Shown here piece after piece: positions 33,686-45,677 of a stretch of DNA of 64,000 nucleotides. The first letter of the stretch is position 1. The number at the start of each line of letters is the position of its first letter. The stretch is from Dermanyssus gallinae (Eukaryota > Arthropoda > Arachnida > Mesostigmata > Dermanyssidae). The notes beneath the pieces were generated by a model. That model saw only the letters and a list, made by a program, of their open reading frames with translations, was not told the DNA's origin and did no database searches. The position numbers were made by a program, and so were the translations under genes. The stretch is from NCBI GenBank assembly GCA_003439945.1, contig QVRM01000335.1:903501-967500 (forward strand), in the 5' to 3' direction.

Positions 33686-34199
33686 AGTTCAGCAGAATTT
33701 GCCTAGCTTACTATCTTATGACTGACGACTGCGGCGCATAGTATACCGCAACAGATCAATTTTAGACTTGATGGCATGATGTGTATGTGCATGTATATAT
33801 AAAAACGGGCATATATATAGTTGTTTAGGCATAAACAATTGTATAATCATATACATCAAGTTGATGCAAAACTTCTTGCCGTCTTGGTAACAGTTTTTTC
33901 GGAGACTTGCAGCAGTTAGGGCAAGGTCAGCATGTGAAAGGGTGATGATTTATAGTAGAGTGGACCATTTCTGCATCAGTGGATAAGCTCCGCTCTGACG
34001 CTAAACGGTTAGTTGTTTCCTGAGAAAGCGTGCATTCGTAGTGAATGTGAAGGTGCAAATTCAGAGTGTTTTGTTGCCGACTTTTGAAATAACGCCAACG
34101 CTTCCATAGCTTGTAGAAGCATCTTCTGCATCTTCAAGGACAATTCAACCAACGAGCGGACATGCTAAAAACGATTTGCCAAAATCTGTGATGGAGATC
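33686..34199. other. No recognised gene
   Basis: Anonymous AT-rich DNA with a small TATA run near 33790. Confidence 0.55.
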
Positions 34200-34440
34200 T
34201 TAACCTGGTGGTTTGCCAAGTTCCATTGTGAAAGTTTTACACTGGACAATGAACAAAAGCCCGGTTGATTTTTTCTGCTGAAAGAGGAAGTTCTGCGCTT
34301 AGAGGTACGGCAGCACCCAACAGTTACCGCTCGAGAACTCCCGGAAGAAGATACAGTTAACCAAGCAGCCAATGTCAAGACTTTCTAGAAACTTAGAATA
34401 ACTCTTAAGCTCCGCTAGTGGATTCCTAAGAAATTCAGTA
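34200..34440 (+). pseudogene. Mariner-like transposase remnant (N-terminal part)
   Basis: Reads ITWWFAKFHCESFTLDNEQKPG, a stop, then LKEEVLRLEVRQHPTVTARELPEEDTVNQA. This is the region around the 'WFxxFxxGxFxLxDxxRSGRP' linker and second HTH of mariner transposases. It aligns codon by codon with the fragment at 1440-1640, so both come from one old family. Stops and loss of the catalytic half make it a fossil. Confidence 0.6.
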
Positions 34441-36603
34441 ACGTTAACGGATTGGAGCGCATACACGTCGGCAGTTCTCTCCTCAGTTGCCGCCCCCATA
34501 AACAACCATCAACCGCTTAACGTACGCTGCCTACAGGCGGTCAAGTTTGTCGCTCCTCGATGCTCTTCCTAGATCTTCCCAGATAAGTTCAATAGCATAG
34601 CTTGCTGTAGCAACAACTTTTGGTTCAAAGAAATTCAAAGTCGTTTGCATTCAGAGGAGTTGTGGGATACTATTTGAGTAGATAACGAATATAATTTCAA
34701 AATTTGCGAATTCTCTCTAAACAATCGTGTCGCATTGTCTAGCCGGCGTCGTAAGTCCTTCCAATGAAGCAGAATTTCCTATACAACACGATTGTGTGTT
34801 AAACGAGTTTACTTCTTATTGCTATACGAGGCACTACTACTATTGACAAAGGCATGTCGTAGCGCCGTATAGTGCGTGACACAATACATTTAATAGGCAC
34901 TTAATTTGATTCGCGAGAAACATACTATATTTTACACCTCACCGACGGAAGATCACGTATGGACAAGGATGCATTCATTCCACAGCCACACAGTTTTCCT
35001 AGTCCCTTATCTGAATATCATCTAAATTAGGGCTTTTCCCTAGTCCCCTGTCTGAATATCATCTAAATAAGCAAACTCCGTTTGTGCGTAACAATCATGT
35101 CCAAAAAAAGTTTAGCCCTCCGAGACTAAAAGTGCTAAGACTAGTAGACGTCCAAACCTTAACAACAGTGGAATATGCTAAGAACGACGCATGGCTGGCC
35201 GCCTGACTACGTATTTCTACCATCGAAGACGTTTCTACGCGTTATAGGAAGTTGGCGATGCATTTACCTGCTTGTTTTCTCTGCTCTTTCTGCTTTACAC
35301 TACTAAGGTGCAGTATGCAGAGCAGCATTAGTGCGAAGAGGACCAGCTACTTCACGAAGTGGATGGGCCTGGCCTAATTTTTACGTAATCGACTAGAGAA
35401 GGGCCTTGCTGCTCTGGGCCTCTACCTACTACCGTCATAGCTTGATTCTCGAGTGCACTCGAGACGAGTACTAAAGGCTTCGAACTAACTGCCGAGGTTC
35501 CGCCGTGTCAACGGTCCTTGATGAGAACGACAACGACGAGAGGCTCGGAAGGGGCCACTGATTTGGGTGCTGGACCGAGAAACAAGTTCGAGTGCACGTT
35601 TATAGGTTCAACACGGCTTCTGAGAGCGCTACACTCTAGACCATAACCAGTTGGCGCAGTTCACGTTTACCTGCTTATTGAATGCAGAAATCGATCAATA
35701 CTTTATATCGGAAAATTAGGCCTTTTCCCTACCGCAGTGTGAACAGAGATCACCTAAAGGTCTCTCCCCAACGGTCGACCGACCGCAAACATTATGTTTA
35801 GATTGAGTGGGACAGTTGCGTTTCTCCTAGCGGATAATTCTAACGGCGCGGTACATTTTTCACCCTCGGTATTACATCGTTTACATCTACTACACCATAC
35901 CATAAACCTGCGCCTGTTATTACGTTTCTCTGTGGAAACTGCCCCACCTATTACCTTACGCAAAAAAAACTATTTCTTATGCGTATAAGCTTATCCTTAG
36001 TCACTGTGTCCCTAGGACAACGCGTTTGGCCCTGCGCCCAACTGTGGACTTAGTCTAAACAAGTTTGACAACAACGTCACATCCTAAGAGATGAATACGG
36101 GCGAAGCTTTAAAATAATGTTTGCACCATATAAGTGATCAATGCAGCAAATGTTAGCAGCGATGTTAACGATCCTACTTTGTAAGAAAAGCTACCGTTTT
36201 TACTGTGGCGACTTTTTCGTGCACATCAAATCGCATGCCTATAGTAATCATGTGTCTGGCTTCCATGCAAATTACTAGAAACATGTTTTGGTCATGTGCC
36301 TATTATGCGTTGCGACGGAGCCGAAACAGCGACCCATTAATTATAAGGTTGCTCCCCATCGTCACCGAATCGTCCCGCATACGGCGTATGGTTGTCTAGA
36401 AACTACTGATACTGGATTATAGTGTGCGCAAAAGTAGTTTTTTTTCATAGAAAAAAGACAGCTCAACGCGTATCTTAAACCGTTATTGTTTTACAGCACG
36501 TATGAATTAGCTCGCTGAATTTAACAGATTATTACAATTTCATATTTAAAGACTACAAATACTTACGCATTCATAGAATGTTATGTCCATACATGCGTAT
36601 ATA

Positions 36604-36606
<3 letters not shown>
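34441..36606. other. No recognised gene; small tandem duplication
   Basis: A 40-bp duplication at 34994-35072 shares CTGAATATCATCTAAAT. Otherwise anonymous. Confidence 0.55.

Positions 36607-36651
<45 letters not shown>
36607..36651. repeat. (TA)n microsatellite
   Basis: Pure TA run; a second short one follows at about 36678-36692. Confidence 0.95.
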
Positions 36652-36652
<1 letters not shown>

Positions 36653-36756
36653 TCATATAAACATTTAAAAAAAAAAATATATATATATATAATATGTTTG
36701 CTTCATCTGTTTACTTAAATGCACTTGTCACCACCTTGTAGCAGAGGCGCAGGAGC

Positions 36757-36941
36757 GGATATGGAGAGATTCCATGTTTCCCGAATAGTCCTAATATAGC
36801 TGCACGGTCGCTGACTCTCTGCGATATAGGTCACCATCTACTCTCAGTGAGTATCGCCCAAAAACATTGATCAAGAACAGGAATCGAACCGGCGACTCCC
36901 AGAAGTTAGCGACCATGAGCTCTCTAGACCACGCCGCTATG
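36757..36941 (-). mobile_element. SINE-B copy 1 (tRNA-derived)
   Basis: The minus strand starts with a tRNA-like head TAGCGGCGTGGTCTAGAG, a partial A-box match, and has a perfect B box GGTTCGATTCC about 45 nt later. A body follows that is shared with the copy at 52795 (GAGAGTCAGCGRCC and GATGGT-type blocks). The sequence differs from SINE-A throughout. Its 5' edge abuts the TA tract into which the mariner at 36952 inserted. Confidence 0.78.
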
Positions 36942-36951
36942 TATATATATA

Positions 36952-38271
36952 CATATGCTGTTCAATCGTTATCGCGACTTTTGTGTTTTTTCAAAAATTA
37001 TTCATTTGTTCATGAATATCTATTTTGTCCCCTTTAAAGTAATCCCCATGAGATATTATACACTTGTGCCAACGGTTTTTCCAATCTTCGAAGCACTTCA
37101 AAAAACCATTTTTTTTATCTTGTTCAGCTCCTCCTTCGATGCCGTCTTTATCTCGTCAAGCGTAGCGTAACGTCGTCCTTTCATGGGCCTCTTCAGTTTA
37201 GGGAACAAGAAAAAGTCACAGGGGGCCAGATCTGGGGAATACGGTGGCTGCGGCATCATTAGTGTGTGTTTTTGGCCAAAAACTCGCGCACAAGCAACGA
37301 TGTGTGAGCAGGGGCGTTATCGTGGTGCAAAAGCCAATTTTTGTTCTTCCACAAATCCGGGCGTTTCTGGCGGATTGCTTCGCGCAAATTGCGCATAACT
37401 TGCAGGTAATATTCCTTATTGACCGTTCTACCCTGTGGCAAGAACTCATGATGCACCACGCCCCTGCAATCGAAGAAAACTGTCAGCAAAACTTTCACAT
37501 TCGACCGAACTTGGCGCGCTTTTTTCGGTCTTGGTTCGTGCGGCAGCTTCCATTGAGATGATTGAGCTTTGGTTTCCACGTCATAACCATAAACCCACGA
37601 TTCGTCACCAGTTATGACCCTCTGGAGCATATTTGGGTCGTCGCGGACAGAGTCCAACATCTCATTAGCAATGTTCATGCGATGCTGTTTTTGGTCGCAA
37701 TTGAGCAATTTTGGTACGAATTTCGCGGCGACCCGTCTCATGCCCAAATCATTGATAAAAATCGAATGGCACGAGCCAATCGATATGTTTAGGTCCTCAG
37801 CAACTTCTCTAACGGTGATTCGACGATTGGCCAATACCATTTTCTCCACTTCATTAATTTTTTCGTCTGTTGTTGAAGTGCTCGGGCGTCCGGCACGCTC
37901 TTCGTCGTTCACATCTTCTCGGCCTTCTGAGAACATTTTGTACCACCGATAAACGTTGCTTCGGTCCAAGGTAGCTTCTCCGTATGCCACAGTCAACATT
38001 CGGAATGCATCCGCGCACTTAATTTCGTTTTTCACACAAAATTTGATACAGGTTCTTGGATCCATTTTTTTGAATAGGTAAAAATCGAAGACGATCCAAA
38101 ACACGTGCAAGCAAAGCAGCTGTCAACAATTAAGTGAACATTCAAAATGGCCGAGCTTGTCGGCATAAGTGAGAGACATGAGTAACAACCTAACGCCACA
38201 AAAAAATCGAAATTCGAATATACGTAACCCGCGAAAATTTTCCCCCCGCGATACTTTTTGAACACACCTCG
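36952..38271 (-). mobile_element. Near full-length mariner, second family
   Basis: 1.32 kb. The right terminus reads CGAGGTGTGTTCAAAAAGTA inward from 38271, beside TA. The left terminus at 36952 shares TGTTCAA and TATCGCG with it, beside a TA that belongs to a microsatellite. Between them is a transposase spanning the usual length but with two single-base frameshifts. The TIRs have diverged from each other, so the element is old, though the coding part is remarkably readable. Confidence 0.88.
36991..38065 (-). pseudogene. Mariner transposase, two frameshifts
   Basis: Starts MDPRTCIKFCVKN at 38065. The first 268 codons are open, with helix-turn-helix regions, the linker DEERAGRPSTS, NRRITVREVAEDL, then TGDESWVYGYD (first catalytic Asp) and HHDNAPAHTS (second). 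The frame breaks at about 37259, after AKNTH. The next frame supplies PPYSPDLAPCDFFLFPKLKRPMKG with the third Asp (about 37250-37185). A second shift at a T run near 37108-37113 (six T instead of an apparent seven) precedes the C-terminal segment ending at 36991. All three catalytic aspartates persist; only the frame is lost. Relatives are widespread in arthropods and include the source of vertebrate GVQW3-like genes. Confidence 0.9.
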
Positions 38272-39539
38272 TATACATACATACATACATTTACCTTCCC
38301 GCTCAACGCAGAAAGTCAGTTGTGCAGATCCAGACCTCAATTGCGATGCGATGTTCGTGGCCGTCGCAAGGTCGTTCGACAGCCAAACAGCGAGCTCACC
38401 AGCAGCAATGATGGATCGGCGAGTCAAGTGCGGGCTGTGTTTAGCAGCCGTTTCTCTACCGCTGTTTCGACGATCAGAACCATCTCGTTCGTAACCGAAT
38501 TAAATCGACCACCGGCCTCCTCGATGGTTTCTAATGGTGGTGGTGGTGGTGGTGGTGATGATGATGATGATGATGCTGCTGCTGATGACGACGAATATTG
38601 ATTTAATTACTCTGATTATTAGCATTATTAGCAAATAACATTATGGCCACGATCATGATTAACTACAATTTGACGCGAATTTGGCCCCGGCGGCCCTGAA
38701 CACTCACTACAACGAGCAGCACGGTTAGGTTCGGCACGCGACTAAGCTTGCCTGGATCAATCGTGCGCGGGAAGCCAGGTGTTTCGCTACGAAGGCAATT
38801 ATTCGTGCGGGTACTTCTATTACGACTACAGGCAACTGCCTCTAGTCGACTGATGAACGGTGCCGTTATATTACGCAGCCATGTCTGTGGCGTGGCTCAT
38901 CGAGAGGGAGGGACAGAGATGTATGTATATATATATATATATGTAGGGGAGAGCAGAGAATGGTTTCTGAAGTCGTGTCGTTGTTAGCGCTGCCGGGGTT
39001 CCGTGCTTACTTGCCCATGCTGAAGGCAGATGCCAAATCTCCGTCAATTAGCTCTAACTAGAACTATTTACGTTGATAACAGCGGCTTTCCGACCACGTT
39101 GAAGACGACGACGTAATGTCGCCGACCGGCTGTCCGTTGCCAACCGCGGCCCGCACCGACGCACCTGCACGCCGTTATCTGTGTGAGCAGGATGAACACG
39201 GTTTGTTTATGGCGAGACTGTTCATAACGGTCGAAACACTCAACGGTCGAGCCGCCGCCGCCACCACCGGCATCGTCGGCAGCGCAACTCTTCGGCGCTC
39301 TCCAGATCAATCAAAAACCAAGTGAGTGAACCTGAACCTGGAGGGTGAACGGGCGGCTCTCGACGTCAAACGTTCACAGACACGGGCGGGCGGGCGGGTG
39401 GGCAAGCGGTTTGTGACTGCTACTATTGCTACAAGGGTTACACTTACCACCACGACCCACAACAGCCACCGTAACTACAACTTTACCAACAACAACCTCA
39501 ACAACAAGCACCACAGCAGCAACAACAACACCCACAACA

Positions 39540-39571
<32 letters not shown>

Positions 39572-42500
39572 GACAACATCTGCGGCTGCCATGACTATTA
39601 CTGTGCATGATGAACGTCGTCGGTTGAGCTGTTGATGTAAGCTGAGGGTAAGAGGTAGTCGGGGTGACAGAGGGGTCGTTCATTAATCTTAGTTTGAATT
39701 ACCCGCCGCCGCCACCGCCTGTTCATTAGTTATCGAGGGGAATAGGGAAGCAAATAAGAACGAGAGATAGGGAGAAGGAGAAAGACCAAAAGAGAGAGAG
39801 AGAAAGAGAAAAGACAAAGAGCCTTTCGGTATTGTTCCACCTCAAGCAAGGCTACCAGGTTCTGGCCCACCGTGGCAAATGTGGCCACCGAACCGTGCTG
39901 GTCGTAGTATAGTAATATGCACGTACCACCTTGACTCAGTCAAATTGACCAGCTGTTTCTGACGGTAAAGTAGTAGTGTTATCCTCTTGATAGGTGGCGG
40001 CGCGTTTTTGCCCGCCGGCGATGGCCAATGGCCGATGGCCGATCACAAAAGACCGCCGCAGAAGACGAAAAAGTCTGAGATGAACTCTCACATCTCGTCT
40101 CCATTATGTCGTCGGCTGATAACGTTGTCCGTCGGCCGGTCTCCATTGTCTCGCGCCTCCTGCGTCTCTACGTTCGCGTCGCTGGTCGCCGGACCCCGTG
40201 TTAGCCGCACTGCTCGGCGCTATCCCGCATGGAGATAGGCTCGCCGTGCGTGTATCATCAGTGAGTGCGGGCGCGCTCGTGTACTATACAGGCACATTAA
40301 TGAGAGACCCTGATCCTCACTTAAAGGTTGAGCAAGGCCGGCTAAAACTAGCAAACGAACAAAATTACACATTACGTGTTTACGTACACGACACGTTTAC
40401 TACGCGTGCCTACGTGCACCTTATTACGGTGACGCTATCGATAGAATTGAAAATGTCTCGTCATCAATAAAGAGGCATATCTTGATTGATGGGTTGCGAC
40501 TGCTGGTGAAACAGGCACAATGTGTGTGTATATGTATATGTTCATATATATGATTTGATTTACCAGCGGGGTGGTGGAAAAAAGCCATTGTTTTTAATGA
40601 ATGTGTGGGCCGTTATGTCGCCGCTGTACCAGAGTGTCGTCAACACTCTGGTTACCAACTGTGGTGGTTACCGATTGGTCGTCGTACCGAAAACGACACT
40701 TGCTATAATACCTCGCTGCTGTACACCTTTGGTAGCTTCTGGAGCGCGAATGGGTCACCCGATGTCCTCCGCCGCGGCCTCAAGACGATTGCAAACCTTG
40801 AATAGTAACTATGTGGCCTGACCCAATACATCGTCCTTTGGGGTTCTAGTGGGGCTAAAGGGCAACGTCTGATTGCGCTGAAGACCAAAAGCTTTAGTTT
40901 TTCATCTAGCTCAGTAGATCAACAATTGACCTCAGTTGAAGTGAGCGCAATTTTTCTTAGTGCCGGAGCAGGAAGTCCAAACTATTTTGGCCGTCCGGTG
41001 GCGTTGATGCTAGCTGTTGATGGCTCCTTTTAATTCCACTGTTTCTGGGATGCATTACCACCAAAGCAATGTATGTGTTGCAAAGTATCGAATATATTTA
41101 AACTAGAAAACGCTTAATAGCCCAAGATATGCAATGAGGTATATACCAGAAGGGTAAGTGCCTAAGAACGGTTCTGCTAGTCCGGTGAGAAAAGTTACCC
41201 AAAGGAAAAAGCAACAAATGTCCCTGTATAGCTTAAAATTGCCTAAACGCAAATTTCGCAAGATCCGGGGCGATGCTCCACGACCTGGCGACCATCTTGA
41301 GGATCAGTGAAGTGACGATTGAGAGACCACGTGACACCCGCCCCAGTCTCAGAGTAGGTGTCAGGCTGCTAAGGTAAAACGCATCGGCTGTTGCCTCTGG
41401 GCTTGTCAAAACACAATACAGCAAGTCGTATTAAATTTTTATCTGATGAGCACATATTTGAAATTGACGTTTAAGTATACTGCAATATAGCTGCTTTCTT
41501 GCTCACAATCCGGATAACCAAAACAATGTTTCTGGCCGACCTCCACGTTTCGAATGAAGAGCCGGTCGGTCTTGTCGGCCTTGCCTCCACGTTTCAATGA
41601 AAGCTATGTATGCCGCCCCATTTTTTCAAAAGCGGTGAGACTATTACCAAGTGAAGAGACATACTTGTAGTTTTGAATGGCTGTAATAAAGCAGAGGGCT
41701 GGCGACCATTTTACTTACTTGCATAGTTGATTATAGTTCCAATCCAAATATTAAAAGGCTACAGCGCGCAACAGCGGTGGCTTGTGAAGGTTTAGGAACC
41801 TGTGGGAATTCAGGAGCCCTCTTCCAATCCACCCTCGAACATGACGAGTGAAGCTCATATCTGTGGTAGATAGCCTCACGCCCAGATACGAAAAGTGATT
41901 GATAAGTTCGATTGGGCGCGAGTCAATATTTAAGTCAAGTCAAAAACGCGACGCGTTGTCGAACGCTAACGTAAATAAACAAACACACATTAGCAGTTGA
42001 CAACGTGTTTCTTTCTTAACAAGTCGCAACCAACCTTGTTGCAGATCACATCAAATTCAGAGATTGCTCTTATCGGCCCGAAGCAGATCTGTTGTGGATT
42101 CTTCTAACAGGAGTCCCATTTTCATGCTTCGTTGCCTTACACTACGTCGCATCACGGATGCGGTGTTATTTGCATAGCTTAACAGATACCTCCTGAAGAA
42201 GCGGCAACGCTTCGTTCGAGATCGAGGCCACCTATGCCTTCTGGAACCGCGCCCTTTTTACCGTAAGCTCTTGTAAAGAGAGTTCCAAATGAGTACGAGT
42301 AGACCGCTCAATATGGGTTTGCGGCAAACACTGCTAGGCGGGTTTGCAGGCTAGAGAATGGAAGCTTCAATGGTGATGCGTTTGTGGCTGATGCAGTCGT
42401 TAGTTAGAGCAGTCGCTGTAGAACGATGCACAGTTACAACGTCGCCTCGCCGGTGCAATGCACATGTGCGATCTGCGACGGTGTAGTCTTATTTAGAACG

Positions 42501-43199
42501 AAATGTTGTGTCCATTGCGGAGGTTGCCAAGGGCGGAAAAGTCGGTTCGTTAAAGATGAAGTCTGGTTAGTGTAAATTGTTGAAACGTGGAAGTATTGCC
42601 GGCTCAAACAGAGCCGTCGTTTTGGGGTTTATTGGTTCGTGCAGACGGCAGGTTGCGTCAGACAAGGTGTTCGACTCAGAACACGTGAGCTCCCTGTCTT
42701 AAGCGTCCTGGTCTAGGACGTTGCACATTATGGTTGGTTCCACTTCAGTTATTGTAGGTCTGGTCATCTTCGCCACCGCATGCGGTCCGAAGTATCGTCT
42801 TATTTTTCGGCATATAGGATTAGGCGGCCCACAAGGTCGTACAGTGAATGGTCAGTTGCAGCTTTTTCACGATGCCCAGGACCGAGCACGTGGTTACGGC
42901 TGATTGTCCTAAACCTGTCGTGGACGACTTAACCGCGCTTAGAGGCGGTAGTGGAGGACGAAGACAACGGCCATTGAGCACTTTTCGTCGCCGCGATGAG
43001 TCAGCCTAAATTACGTTGAGTTTGGACATCTGTGGATTTATGTGCATTTAAAGCGGAGTGAAATCTGTGCAAACCTTTGCATCGAGTACGGTTGGAGGAA
43101 TGATTGGAGAGCCGTTGGCAACGTTAATGGTGCAGTAGTGGTGTCGTAATCGGTGTCGTGGACGGTATCATAGTTAATATCGCAGTGGAATTGTTTATG
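38272..43199. other. No recognised gene; mixed G+C-rich and AT-rich DNA
   Basis: 38272-40300 is G+C-richer with GGT/GAT runs (38535-38580), a CAA-rich run (39480-39575) and an AG run (39790-39812); 40300-43199 is more ordinary. Frames of up to 99 codons lack domains. The G+C-rich part might be upstream or untranslated sequence of a gene, but no exon can be shown. Confidence 0.5.
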
Positions 43200-43439
43200 A
43201 TTGGATTGGAATCGTTGGTGGAGATAGCTGATTCGGTAAGTTTGTGCTCCTAAGCTTGGTTGGTAAGCGTTCAATTGAGAGTGCCAAGGAGTTGGTAACC
43301 GTCGGGGCCAAGGTGCACTTTATTTTGCGTTTCTTAAAACGGCGTACAGTAGAGAAAGAGTGTGTTTCGATTATTCACAATCTGCATTGGGTTGCCTCGG
43401 GCGATTTTCCTGCGTATTTCTTCTATGGAACACAACTGA

Positions 43440-43760
43440 TGCCTCTCTTTTTTGGCAACTAGTACTGGAGGGGTAGACAAGCCTCGGGTGCGAGCCCAAT
43501 TTGGTGACAGCCTATATATACACTTTCTAACAAGACTCTGCGTTTTCTCATTGAGCCATAACTGGCTTCACAACAAAGGGCTAAAGTACTTCCAAATAAG
43601 ACAATGGCCTTCATATTCATCCGACCTAACTTCCATTAATTTAGTTATGAACATTTGGATATTAAAATACTATCCGAAGTATTTTGAAGCCGAAGGTGTG
43701 TCACAGAAGGTATACCAGCTTAAAAGGTCTTACATTAGCTATGTGAGGTAATTAAAAATG
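43440..43760 (+). pseudogene. Tc1-like transposase C-terminal remnant
   Basis: The plus-strand frame reads HNWLHNKGLKYFQIRQWPSYSSDLTSINLVMNIWILKYYP. It matches the third catalytic block of Tc1 transposases (about 'WFxxxGIxxLxWPAxSPDLNPIENLWxxLK'). The second-aspartate motif immediately upstream is unrecognisable and SPDLNPIEN has changed to SSDLTSINL, so the remnant is inactive. The 5' part of the gene and the terminal repeats were not found. Confidence 0.75.
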
Positions 43761-43780
43761 CATATTAAGTTATTTAAAAC

Positions 43781-45626
43781 CCTCTAATAAATGCTTAAAC
43801 ATAATTCCCAAATGTATTTCATAGTTTGGAATTTCGGACGAAGTGGCGTCACTTTAGTAAATGCCGTATGCGCTACCTATAAAATGTGGACTGTAACGGG
43901 ATACGGTAGAAAATACCTAAGAAATCTCTGTTCACACGAGCATTCGTCTTATGGAATAATTGCGCCATTTTCGTCGTACGAATGAAATACATTATTCATT
44001 TTTTAAAAACAGCAAATTACAGTGCGCCATCTACAGTATATCTACGCTTGTACAATTTGGGACGACAGTTTCGACAGTGCCTTGTTTTAGACTATCGGTC
44101 CGTTGGAAACTGTTTCGTATTATTCACCCCGTATTAAGTCGCATTCGTGTGCTTTGCCACTGGATACTTATCTGATAGACTACACAAATTTTTCGATGAA
44201 AATATTCCATGCCGCCCATACTCTCAAGAACCCTCATACCATATCTTGGTACATTAGTGCACTTTCTTGATTAAATCCCCTCAAAGTACTGTAGTAGTTC
44301 TGCTGTTGCAACGGCTCTTAATTGCCAGCGTGCAAAGCGCAACAACCACTTGCACAAGTGTTTCTAGGCCTGAGCTAGTAACTTGTCTAATTTATCCTCC
44401 TTATATGCCCCTTGACCATCACTTTTAACAGAACTAACCTATTGCTGTTTATTCGGGTCCAACAATTATATTCGGGTAAACAGGTGGTACCATTGTCACT
44501 CAAAATTAAGTCTAGCTGGTTGCCAGCGAGAACGACACGGAGATGGTTTCGTCCGATCTCCTCTATGTGCAGCAACAGTGAGTCCAAAAGCTTTTTTTCC
44601 ATTTGTCGCCCATGCTAGTATGGCTTGTAGAGGTAGCCGCAAGGTGTCGCGAGCGGTTGCAATGTTGCCGCCGTTCCACCCGCTTGCAAGGCTGTGGAAG
44701 GGGTTGTTGATATCTGTTGGATGTTTCGTATTCCTGTGGGTGCGGCGTGCCGTGGCGTGTCGTGGGAGTGTTTGTGTTGTTATGCCGTGCCTTGCCGCAG
44801 TGTACTGCTCATGGCTACGATGTCGCCACCTGCATGACGAGTCGGTGGCGGTAGCGGCGGCAACGTGTCGTATGCAAGCCTGAGTGAAAGTGTGTGTGCG
44901 TGTGAAGGTACGGTGTGAAGGTGCACGAATCACCCCAGAAAGGGTCCAGATCGTCGGCGGGGCCGAGCCACTAGGCTGCTGCCCTCGCTGTTGCTGGTGG
45001 CTGGGGGGGGGGGGGGGTCGACGTAATCTTTCCACTCAAAATAACGCCTGTCGCTTCCAGCGTAGCGTGAAAAACTCGCATTCGGGGCGAGAGCAGCAAG
45101 CACAGAGAAAGCGTGACAGAGACAGCGAACAGTAGTAGATTGATAGCGGTAGAAGGCGATACCGAAAGAGTGAGAGAGAGGGAGGGAGAGAAAGAGGAAT
45201 AAAGACCACAGTCTATTCAAAAGCGGTTTTCGCTGTGTGGTTTTCACAGGGGCCGGCCTATAAAAAATACCCATACACACACAAACATGGTCACGCCGCA
45301 CACGTCGATAAGCACCGACAGACAGACAGTTAGTAGAAGTGGGGCACGGCGGTGGCTCGGACCCGCCCTAAGCCATCGTCGACAACGTCATCGACGACAA
45401 CCCCAAGGACGACAACGCCACCACCGTCTACACCAACCAGAAAGCCAGCCAGCTGGGGTTCGGGGGGTAGAGTAGGTAGTTGCTCCTCGTCCTCATTCGT
45501 GGTAGTCTTTGTCCTCATGCCCTTGGGCTCGATAGGACCACCTAGAGGCCCCGCTCGGTCTCGGCGGGCCGACCGGTAGCCCGCGACTGGGCCGGCGACG
45601 TTGACGCCGATGCAGCACTTTGCCTA

Positions 45627-45677
<51 letters not shown>

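Noticed and set aside
36876..36941. Functional tRNA gene at the perfect B box
   Set aside because: The body continues into a sequence repeated at 52795, the A box is poor and the acceptor ends do not pair; it is a SINE head.
42721..42903. Short frame in a G+C-richer stretch as a possible exon
   Set aside because: No homologous domain, and splice signals cannot be evaluated without transcripts.
44496..45035. 179-codon minus-strand frame with a Pro/Gln-rich start
   Set aside because: Low-complexity composition, with overlapping frames of similar length on the other strand; no recognised domain.
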